Positions 1 to 12,100 of a stretch of 64,000 nucleotides of DNA are shown in pieces. The notes under the pieces are model-generated. The model was not told the DNA's origin and searched no databases. It saw only the letters and a program-made list of their open reading frames with translations. A program made the position numbers and the translations under genes. This DNA is from Branchiostoma belcheri. Taxonomy: Eukaryota; Chordata; Leptocardii; Amphioxiformes; Branchiostomatidae. How positions within the stretch are numbered: the first letter of the stretch is position 1; each line of letters opens with the position of its first letter. The stretch spans positions 605,741 through 669,740 of the forward strand of contig NW_017802403.1 of assembly GCF_001625305.1 (NCBI RefSeq). The letters run 5' to 3'.

Positions 1-143
1 ATGTACTACCGCAAGTTTACAATACCAGCTTTGTTGTTTAGCAGCAATTTTATATTGGACATATTTTTTTTATCCACCTGGGTGCACCACATGTAGTTCG
101 GGGGTCTTCAGAGGATGTCATCCATAAAATGTGTGTGTGGCCT
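1..143. mobile_element. Terminal part of a GGCC-ended MITE
   Basis: The stretch carries the words gtcttcagaggatgtcatcc and ataaaat, then ends in gtgtggcct. The same order occurs at the right end of the element at 57686-58100. The other end lies outside the window. It sits in an intron or downstream flank of the Reeler-like/Ig gene. Confidence 0.55.
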
Positions 144-187
144 AAAACTTTTAAGTAAAAAACAGTCAACAATTATAATAATCTTAC

Positions 188-3100
188 CATACTTGTTGAG
201 CCATGCATGTTGTTGGTGTTTGTTGTTGACCTGACAGGTGTACCTGCCCAGATCACCCTCCTCCACAGACAGTATGGTCAGGTCCTGTCAACATGGCAGG
301 TTAAAACAAACAACCATGTTTAGACTATTGTTTGAACAGTGTCTAATACATGCGAATGTACTTGAAAAAAAAAATAATCACCAGGCCTTTCTCAGCCTTC
401 CCCCAGTCTGTATTATAGTTTACCATCCCAAGCCTTAGTACTGAGGGTCTTCCCCAACCCTGAACTATCCTGTACTATCCCCAGTCTTAGTACTGATTGC
501 CCTCCCCCACCTTGTACTATCCTGTACCATCCCTAGCCGTGGCGACTCTTGACTCGGGCTTACATTGCATTACCCTCAGCAAGAGTCGTGGAAAGATCCA
601 TTGGCAGAACTGCACATTTCCCGTTGGCTGCTCGATGCTCCGTTTTTGACCCGGTTTTTTGCTGTCCCGAGCTTCCCTACAATATAACTCCACAATTGGC
701 CGGGTTGCCGATGTTCAGATCGGCCTAAATATTCCACAGCGCGACGGGAAAGTACTAAAATAGCTAGTCGGTACATCCGCGCCGCCATTTTGGATATAGT
801 CCGGAATGTCCGCTACCGCCGTAGGGAACGCTCGGTAGCGCCACGATTACCGAAGCGGGACCGAAAACTCTCCGATCATAACCGGAAAGCCTACCGAGCG
901 TTCCCGACGGCGGTAGCGGACATTCCGGACTATATCCAAAATGGCGGCGCGGATGTACCGACTAGCTATTTTAGTACTTTCCCGTCGCGCTGTGGAATAT
1001 TTAGGCCGATCTGAACATCGGCAACCCGGCCAATTGTGGAGTTATATTGTAGGGAAGCTCGGGACAGCAAAAAACCGGGTCAAAAACGGAGCATCGAGCA
1101 GCCAACGGGAAATGTGCAGTTCTGCCAATGGATCTTTCCACGACTCTTGCTGAGGGTAATGCAATGTAAGCCCGAGTCAAGAGTCGCCACGGCTATACCA
1201 TCCCCAGCCTTAGTACTGAATGACCTTCTCCTACCCTGTACTATTCTGTACCATCCCCAGCCTTAGAACTGAATGGCCTTCCCCCACCCTGTACTATCCT
1301 GTACCATCCCCGGCCTTAGTACTGAAGGGCCTTCCCCCACCCTGTACTATCCTGTACCATCCCCAGCCTTAGTGCTAAATGGCATTCCCCACACTGTACT
1401 ATACTGTACCATCCCCAGCCTTAGTGCTGAATGGCATTCCCCACCCTGTGCGTCCTGTACTATCAGCCTTAGTACTGAATGACCATCCCCCACCCTGTAC
1501 TATCCTGTACCATCCCCAAGTTTAGTACTGAAGTGCCTTCCCCCACCCTGTGCTATCCTGTACCATCCCCAGCCTTAGTACTGAAAGGCCTTCCCCCACC
1601 CTGTACTATCCTGCACCATCCCCAGCCTTATTAGTACTGAACGGCCTTCCCCCACCCTGTACTGTCCTGTACCATCCCCAGCCTTAATACTGAAGGGCCT
1701 TCCCCTACCCTGTACTATCCTGTACTATCCCCAGCCTTAGTACTGAATGACCATCCCCCACCCTGTACTATCCTGTACCATCCCCAAGCTTAGTACTGAA
1801 GTGCCTTCCCCCACCCTGTGCTATCCTGTACCATCCCCAGCCTTAGTACTGAAGGGCCTTCCCTCACCCTGTACTATCCTGTACCGTCCCCAGCCTTAGT
1901 ACTGAAGGGCCTTCCCCCACCCTGTACCATCCTGTACCATCCCCAGCCTTAATGCTGAAGGGCCTTCTCCCACCCTGTACTATCCTGTACTATCCCCAGC
2001 CTTAGTACTGAATGACCTTCCCCAACCTGTACTATCCTGTACCATCCCCAGCCTTAGTACTGAAGGACCTTCCAAACCATGTTCTGTACTATACTTGAAT
2101 CCAACTATATTTTCTTTCTACAGCTTTTCCTTACTTACATGTAGATGATGTTACAATTCCATTTCAGTGTTAATGTTTTCCCAAAGGCATCAACTAACAA
2201 ATTGAATCCAAGGCCTTACATCGCTTTTTTTCTGGCTGTAGAATGAAAGATTTTTAGACATTACCCTGGTGACCACGTCCAGCCTGTGTCTGGAGTTATA
2301 CGGCAGGGGGATGTCCCTGTAGTCGTGGAAGGTCCATGTGATGGTGATGGCAGTGTTAGCTGTGGCCTCACAGTGGAACGTGGCTGGTTCACCTGATAAT
2401 GTTCAAAATAGACCAGTTAACATTTTACCAATCACATGAACAGTTTTTTACTGGTTGATATGTCACAGGGGGACATTTCGGGAACCTGGAAATTCATGCC
2501 CGTAGCCAGGGAGGGGTGGGGGTCGGGGGGTTCAGACCAACCCCCCACAAGGCTCAAAGGTCCATTTTTTGGTCACCTTTTCATGTAAAGGTTCAAGATT
2601 TTTCTTTAAAAGATGGACTAAGAGGCTGGAATCATAGGAAACGGCTCACTTTGTCATTGAAAAAAGGTTATCTCTGATTTTTTCTTTGAAATCCTCTAAA
2701 ATGCAGGAAATGCCATTTCAGAAGGTTCATTTTTCAAAATTTCCTGGGGGAGCATGCCCCCAGACCCCCCTAGGAACCTTTGCCACTCGCCTAGCACCTA
2801 CAGCGCTCGCTGGTCCGTCAAGCAGTGGGAAGAACCCCCCCCCCCCCCCAAATTCAAAATCCTGGCTAAGGGCATGAAATTGAAAACGGCTTTTGCTTGC
2901 GGTGTTCCCCCTGGCAGATCACTGCGATGGTCTGCATTCTGCTCCCAGATACCAGAATCAGCTATCTGGTGAGATTGGGTGGAAGGAAAAAAGAACAGCC
3001 AACCTTTAGTGAAGTATTGATAAGCATTAGACTTATTGTACCAGCACAGGTCGGGAAATTTCAGAAATCAGAGTTACACACGTCAGTAAATTGCCAGGGA

Positions 3101-6100
3101 CAAGAACTCAAGTAAAAGCCGTGGAGTAACTTTCTATTTGAAATGTCCACCTGCATGTGATGTAAGCAGTTAATGCAATCGGTGAAAGGTAAATTGGTCT
3201 ATTGGAACTATATAATTACTGCACAATAGTGCATGTTTTCTCAAACCATTTTACACAAAGATATTCTCACCCTTTTAGAAAACATTTAAGCATCATCCCC
3301 CACTATATTTAAGAGATTTTATTCAAGGCTGCTGACCCCGTGTACAGTATCTTCTAGGGAATTCTTTGGAAGCAAAATAACATGTGTTTGGGGTGGATAG
3401 AAGCGTACATGTATCACTTTAGCTACAAGACAAACTTAAAAACTTGAAAACATGGGTTCCAAAGTAAACTTGGCTGAATCCTATTTCAATACAACTGAGG
3501 GTAACAGTACTGTAAAAAAGTATAAAAAATTCTCACTGACAGACAATGCAGACAGATGTAGCATGGTTGTCAGCAGGTTTTCTATTCTAAGACTTGCAGT
3601 GCACAATCATACATTGTACACTTATTATGTACTAAGAAGATAAATAATGAAAAATAATATGTTACTTACCCAGTGCAACAGACTGATTCACAGGTACTGT
3701 TACAAAGTAGGCGTGGTCTGATAGTGAAGGAAACAATATACAGTATGATCAGTTCCTGGCATAATAGATTTTAATAACATCTAAAAGACATTCAAGTGTA
3801 TGTAATAAATAAGTATGTTGTTAACTATATACAACTGACATTACCTTCAAGTTGTCAAGAAAAAGTTATGGAGCTTTCACATGGCTTCCAATCACCATTA
3901 AAACATGATGTACACGACTTATGCACAAGAAATAAACAAGATTAAGCCATTATGGAAGTTTAGCTCCTTAAGCTCTCGGGACAAAGAGTTTATATTCACA
4001 GTCTGAGTTAGGTAATGTTAAGAAACACTTCTTCCATAGACTAGTTCCCACAGCTATTTGAGCATCAGGAGCCCCCTATCCTGTGATTTGGACCACTATG
4101 CTTTTAATAAGCATTTTTGGCCGATAACCTTCATAAATCTTCAAAAATTAAAATATGACATTAGAATGAAGCTATAGCAAAGGGAAAACTTTAACTTCAC
4201 AAACTATGTCTCAAAAGGCAAGAAATAGTGTCTCTGAGGGTTATGAGTTTCAAAATTGTTCGAGGAGAATACCAGATCTCCTGCTGCAGTCATGTTTTTG
4301 GGACTCAAGGAGCAACTTGCACCACCAAAATTGTCCTTTTGTACCAGACCCCTATGCTGTGAAAAAATCCTGGTGAGAACCCTGACTGATAGACTAGGTA
4401 TAGACTAGGTAAGTCTACTGAGAAAGACCAGAATGACTGGTCAAAAGCTCTATCATAGAGCTTTGAATACAATGTGTTGGTACAAAATTTTTAACTTTAA
4501 ACCAGATAAAACCATGTGGGAAGGGCAGTTAACATCTGTGTCCATAATATCACCAGGGTCTATAATATTGCCACCTTGAGAAACAGTGTGCTTAAAGATA
4601 TTTTTACTGCAACATACTTTTGGTATGCACTCCTTCACACATCAAATGTACATACCTAGGGTACAATGTATGTTGCAGTAAAAATATCTTTAAGTACACT
4701 TTTTCTCAACAAGGTGGCGATATTATGGACCCTGGTGATATTATGGACACAGATGTTAATCGAGAACTGTATTTGTTAAAGAATTTAATGTTTAAACAAA
4801 GATAAGAAATCCTCCATGTACCTACCGTTCATCAGCTGAGGAGGGATCTTGTTCTTCTCCTGAAAAAGTTTGTTAAAAATTAAATGTAGATTATGATCAT
4901 TTTTTTAAATATAGCAAGCCTAGAATGAAAATTGAACAATAACATTTTCTGGCATGTTCTAATTGATATGGCAGGCAACTATGTAGTCCGTAGAAATACA
5001 TGTACCAAGGCTACAAAAAAACTAGATACTATTATTAGATGAATTTAGGCCACAGCAAGTAATTTTGAATGAATGACATGAGCATGCACATTAATTTTCG
5101 CCTGATTTTGCAAGAAAAAAAATTTTGTTGCCCTCTGACAGTGATCAACTTGCCGAAAATGTTGCAATGCCGGAATGCATATTGCTGATAAATATAAAGA
5201 GAGAAGACAAGATAAGGCTCTGACTTATTGTTTTGTCTTTTACTTTGATGTAGTGAATCAGATGTATTTTATTCCTTTTATATGTGATGTTCCCATCAAA
5301 TAAAAACCAATCTACAATGATTATATCATTGAAAACTTTTTAATTTCTTTCAATCACAAATGTATGTAGTAATAGTTGGCAGCACAATATAGGTTTCATT
5401 TCTTTTCAAACAAGGTCTATGATCATGTCAAAATTTGAACATGTAGGAATATTGGATTTTTTCGGCCTGCCTTCCTAATGTTGTTTTTTGCCTTGTCACA
5501 ATTCGATTTAGAGTCTGTGCAGGATGTCATCCATGGCATTCAAGCGATCGCTTGTAAGAGCTACATGTACATTCACTAGATTCGATGCTCACTACAGTTC
5601 TGACTTCCCTTGCTCTTGGACCACGTCTTGTGGCTGTGCCTCCTGTACAGCTTTAAGGCCTCATTAGTATTCTTACTAGTTTTTAATATATAATAATTAA
5701 TATATGATGAATGATATTTTTGGCAGTGTATTGTATTGTATTTTTATGACTATTTTATGTTATTGTAGGAATTTGTATTTCATGTCAACAATTGTTCGAC
5801 ATTGTACATGTTCTGTATTGTTGTGTTTGGGAGGACAACTTGTAAAAGTGTCTGTCATTCAATTATAGACCTGTTTTGTCCTCCCTTCCACTTGTAACTT
5901 TGTACTTGTGGCAAATTCTTAACAAAAAAACAAAAAAAATTTACTTGCTGTGGCCTTACAAGAGTAATGATACTTGAGAAGAAGAACAAATTCTTAAGGT
6001 AAATTGGGAACTACATTTCTTTTGTACAAGACATGTATTACTACTATTAGTACTTACAGACAGGGGCAGAGGATCCACAGTTTCAGATGTAACTTCAAAG

Positions 6101-9100
6101 GATTTAAACTTTCTTATTTCCTTTGGTGAGATCATGGCCCTGATAAAAATGAGGAGATAAACATTTTTTTACAGTAACTGTTGATAGACAACCAATATAT
6201 GTAAAATACATATTTTACAGTACGGAAAAATATCATGCTGTCAAAATCTATGGCAAACAGACATTATATTATAGCAACATTATATTATATCTTAGCAACA
6301 CAGACAAGTTCATATTTCTGTTGATTTTAGACAATCCTTCGATTATAAAACACATCTGTACTTATATCTACATCATCACTAAGAAGCGAGAAGAAACCAA
6401 ATTATCGTAATTATTAGACTATATGTCCATAGTACATAGAATTAGCACTAGCTTGTACATTGTATATATTCATTGCAAGCTGTGACGTCTTTCCTGTGAC
6501 CTGTACTGAACCCAGTGGGTATTTGCGTACAATAAAGGTCTTCATTCATATATTTCCCACTAGGGCCACACCAATTTAATTTCTTGGTTAACGGATTTTT
6601 CTAGAAAAATAATGGAGCGGGCGGGCGAAAAATAAATAAAATAAAAAAACAGGCCTAGGCATCCTATTATGGCCCAAAATGGTACGATAGGAGCCATAAA
6701 GTCAACACACCAGGCTGGTTCAAAATTTAAACAATGAATTGTGAACTTTTATTGATACCATTGCATTGAAAGATGGAACAACTGTAACAACTAGGATGTA
6801 AAGGACTGTTATCAACTGTTCAGGGCAAAAGATGAGCATTTTGCAGTTGATTCTGAATTTTTATTTTCAAATCAGAAAAAAATGAAGCAGCGAATCCGTT
6901 AACCAAGAAATTAAATTTGTGTGGCCTAGTTCTCATTAAAAATGTTTTCTTTCACATGGTTGAAAATAAGACAGGAAAATTGTTACAAGACAGAAAGTTG
7001 TTTGGGCTCAAATAATCACAATGATAATTATAAAATGCATGAAAATAATATTCTGACCATCTGGGTTCCCAGACAATCAATTGTATTTGGGTTATCACTA
7101 TGGTTAAATGATTATTAACTTTGCCAAAAATTATGTTTTCCGCGATGTTCGTGTGCGTGTTTGTGACTGTGCATCAAAATGATAACTCAAGAAGGTTTGG
7201 GTAGATTGTCTGGTTTTTGGTAGCTGAGTTACAACAGTACATATTATTGAGTCTTTTTTTTTTTAATTTTGATTGTTCATTTACAAAAAAAAACAACAAT
7301 AACACAAAAGATAACACATATACCACGGATCCAAAGGTACATTACAGAATAAACAAACAAAAGAAATAAACAAAATAATGCCAGCCAACTAATTGAGTCT
7401 TTATAAAAGACCTAAAAATGATTAGATTTTGGCAACTTTTGGCCATCATTTAACACAACCCAAGACCTTACTTGCATGCATATGAAATATAAAAAAATGA
7501 AATTGCCTTTTTGGCTAATATAAGACTGTCATTGGTTGAAGAATATGATTAAACTAATTTGAATCATGCAAATGAGGATGTCATTTGCATAATCAATAAA
7601 GAAAATTTATAATTAGTCAGTTCTAAACTTAAAGTTAACATTGGTTGGCCAAAGGTATGAGGTTGTGGAACTCTAGTGAAGGTTTATGATAATTGTGATG
7701 AATGTGACTCAAAAACGTAGCCTGTACATTAAAAAAAAAAACATTGTAAGGCCACACCAATTTAATTTCATGGTTAACAGATTTTTCTAGAAAAAAAATG
7801 GAGCGGGCGGGCGAAAAAAAAAAAAATTAAAAACAGGCCTAGGCATCCTGTTATCATAATGGTAAAAATGGTACGATAGGAGCCATAAAGTCAACAGACC
7901 AGGCTGGTTCAAAATTTAAACAATGAATTTTGAACTTTTAATGATACCATTGCATTGAAAGATGGAAAAACTGTAACAACTAGGAAGAAAAGGACTGTTT
8001 TGTACTGTTCGGGACAAAATATAAGCATTTTGCAGTTGACTGAATTTTTATTATTTGAGTTAGCGTAATTTTTTTTTTCAATGTAAGTGGAGCTTTCTGT
8101 TGCATTATAATATCACAAAAATCAGTGTCCTTTCTACTTCAGGGCCCAGCGGGGGGCTACACTCCATAATTGGAAGTCTTGTCTCTGCCTGCTTTTCATC
8201 AATACGGTTAATTGTCTGGCTTCAAAGCACTACGAAGGCTTCAAAGCACTACTCGCGGTAGACTTCAAAGCACTAGTACTAGACTTCATATTTATGATGG
8301 AGGGCAACAACCTTCATGGCATCCACTATGTCCTTCACATATACCTCCAAGTAGCCATCCTAGGGTGGCATAAGCCTGTATCAAATTGGCCAGGCAGTAT
8401 CCAAGGGTTAGCGTATTGGACCCTCTCTGGCCAATGGATACTGTCTGGCCAATTTGATACAGTGTTTTGCCACCCTAGGATCTGCTTGAAGATCACATTA
8501 CCGGGTACCTCACATTACATTTTAGAGCAGCCTGACTACATCTCATTTCTATCAGGCCCCTTTATAACAGCTTTGTGGCCTCTAATCTTTGATGAAGGCA
8601 ATCCAATACAATTTCAGCAGAATGCAACGACACTGACAGTTTCTTGTTTTGTATGGTAGGTTGGATCCAACTACTGTATTTATGAGTAGTGACTAAACAT
8701 AAAGACACGCTGCACATATATTACATGTAGCTTGCTTTTGGGCTTATTATTATTGCTTCAAGCATGAAATAATGACAAAAATTTGCTAAGAAATGGCAAT
8801 ATTAGGCAGATTTCCTCATCTGAAATAATTTTTTTGTTTTACTAGTATTTTGCCACTCAGAAATGGCATTGTATGCCTTCAAATAAGTAACTGCAGAAAA
8901 CAGGAAAAACTCTACATTGATGTATAATGTAAGAAACTTACACAAACTTGATTCGTCCGACATCCTCCTTTGGAGCCTTCCATGTGACGGTCAGAGGGAG
9001 GGACACAATACAACCCTCCCCTTTCAGAGTGGATTCCTAGAAGGAACATGAAGACATGAAAACATTAAATGTAAAATAAAACTATTACAAAAACAATGTC

Positions 9101-12100
9101 TTAAGGGAAGAATCTTAAGAAACTTACCATTTGACCTAACAAGAAACAAATCCTGTCTGAAGACTGAAAAAGATACTTTTTCTTAAATTTTCTTGAAAAA
9201 TCTTATTGATGAGCATCATACTAGAAATATTTTTTTTTCACCAAAGAAAAAAAGAAGCATCTTTGAAGAGGTCATAGTCACCTGTTATGTCAATCATTCC
9301 ACAAATGAAGTGAAGCTCATAAATATTAAACAGGACTCAACCCTAGTGCTGTGTACCGGTTCGCTGGACTGGTTCCGGACTTGTAAAAATGTTTAGGTTC
9401 GAGTAAAAAAAAAACTAAAAGTCAAGAACCGAGTCCGGATATTATTACAAGAAAAACCCATATCAGGTACCCCTTTTCTTTCCAAACCACCTAAAACCTT
9501 CCATAGATTGCAAAATCTATGCTGCAAAATGAAGAAAACATTGCCATCGGGCATCATCAAGTGTCAGCCTCCAATTGTTATGTGGCCAAAGTTTTGCCCA
9601 AACTACGTTGCAAACAGACAATAATAATACAAAACAAGGATAAAACAGGTGCAGGAGGAGGGGAGAAGCATGGAATGCTTATACTAGGCCCTCCTCTTCT
9701 AAACTATACAAAATTAAATATAATCAATAAATTAATATAAATAATACAATAGAAAATGGAAATAATACAATAAGGATACTAGTAATAAAAAAAATGTACG
9801 GTAAAAGTTAATGTCAATGAAATAAGGTAATGTAAGGTATAAATACAGAGCAATAATGATAATGATAATAATTGGTATGAGTTACAAACTAGAATTCCGA
9901 GATCTCATACCTCCATGAAATATGATCTTGATATGTAAATGTAAATTTCTTCTTTAATTGTTCAAATGACCTCTGCATTAACATGATATATGCATCGTGA
10001 TGTATGTTAACTTTTGATTAACTTACAGATGTCCCAAGTATGACATTCTCATCATTCACCATTACGAAATCATAGAATTTTCACATTAATTATGCAAATT
10101 AGGTCATCATTTGCATAATTAGTATCTGTTGAAGTTCCACCTGCCATAGGTTACATAGTATAATGTAAAACACTGTAATTATAGAATTTCCTCATTAATT
10201 ATGCAAATACAGTCCTCATTTGCATAACTTGCATTTAATTATGTACATCTCTCTCTCAGCTACCTACACACCAAAAATAATGAAAATATGTTGTTCCTGT
10301 CTGGACTTATTGGCTTTTAAACATTTCACCAGAAAGTGCCCTGCAGTTCCAGAACAAGCCGCTAGGGGGCCCAAACTCATATGACTTCTTCCCAAGCACG
10401 AGAGCTACCTTCCATCAAAATTTCATGACCCTAGCATGTCCAGATCGTGAGATATCAAAACGGGGGACCAAAATCTCATCATTTCCAGTTTTCGTCACAC
10501 CCTACCAACACACCAAGTATGAAACCCATCCATCCAGGCGTTCTTGAGTTATCTTGTTGACCAACAGACAGACGGACAGACGGACAGATAAACGCAACTG
10601 AAAATATAACCTCCATGACAACCTCCATGACACATTTCATGGAGGTAATAAGAGAAAAACACGAAATGAAACTAGTACTACAGGGGGCTAGGTTCGTTTA
10701 TCAGATGGTTTTTCAAAGCTTGTTTGATTGAGAGAAGAGACAAGGTAGGATTCTTTAGGGCTGGAGTTAGTTCATTCCATAAGGTGACACCTTTGTATCT
10801 AACCGACATTTGGGCAAGAGAAGTTTTTACTAGAGGGATATGAAAATCGGAACGTTTGCGAGTTTGATAGTTATGAATCTGAGAACGAAAATTTAAAAAA
10901 TCATCAAATGTATCCGGGAGTTTATATTAACACAGCACTACTCACCCCTGTTCTGCTGAGTTTTTGGCAAGTGGTCAGGGAGCTGGAGGTCAGTTCCGTG
11001 AAGGTGCCGACAGCTGACCTGCAGCCTGTCCTCACCACACAGGCCTCCAGACGGATCTTGTCATAGCGTTGCCACGACAACGACCCATCATGCTCTTGGC
11101 TAACGTCATCATGAGTAATATTCACTAGATTTAAATGATAAGAATGTATTACTTATTATGACATCCAAGCGCTATGATATAAATGAAAAACTATGTAAAT
11201 TTGTTCATACATGTTTCAAAAACTGAGAGAGAAGAGATCCTGTAGTTAGGTCCTGTAGAATGATAGAGAAATAGCACACGAATGTAACAATTGCTTCTTC
11301 TATTCTTGTTTCCAAGTTATTTAACTTAAATGCATTTGGCTCGTGTAGGGCGTGAATATGCAATAACATGTGTCATTGTCATTGTCATTTTCATGAAAGT
11401 TCATCTGTAGTTACAAATTGTTTAGGGTTAAAACTTTTGATCTAACACAAAATGTTCTCTCACCTAGAACGACATTGTCTACTAGATATATCTTTGACCC
11501 AGTGTTGACGTCACACTTCAAAGAAGCCATGTGACAAGCTTCACTAGGTCAGTCTACTGAGGAAGACCAGAGTGATTGGTCGAAAGCTCTAGGTGAGAGA
11601 ATATTTTGTGTTGGATCAAATGTTTTACTCGAAACAAGTATAATTATAAATTATTTATTTTTATTACAGTGTAAATCATGATTTTTTTGGAGGTACTTTA
11701 ATCCTGGTTTTTGTACAGTCACTTCTGTACCACAAATTTATCATTACTGTGAACAAATAATTTGCCAACTTTTTTTCTTCTGCACCTGCTGCCACCATGA
11801 ATATGTAGTTGTGCGAACATGTCTGGACTCCACTTTTCTGAGACCGCAAAATTTTGCTACCGTAAATATAAAGTGATTTACAGTACAATGTACATGTATT
11901 TAGGCCCCATCAATTATTTATATGTACACTGTACATGTATGTATCAAGGCTTTGTTTTCAGTGTAGGAACAGGAAATTAGGTCAATGGTCCCAGAAAGGT
12001 CCCAGCAATGCTTATCTGATTTCCTGTCCTCAACATGTACATGTACATCTTGTTTGAATACTTTTATTATGCTTTGTACTTATGTCTGTTGAAATTTTAT

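Noticed and set aside
576..1153. Identical 70-codon frames on opposite strands
   Set aside because: A consequence of the foldback arms; no domain, start context or partner exon.
1036..1482. Short plus-strand frames in the minisatellite
   Set aside because: Repeat-driven, no conserved protein features.
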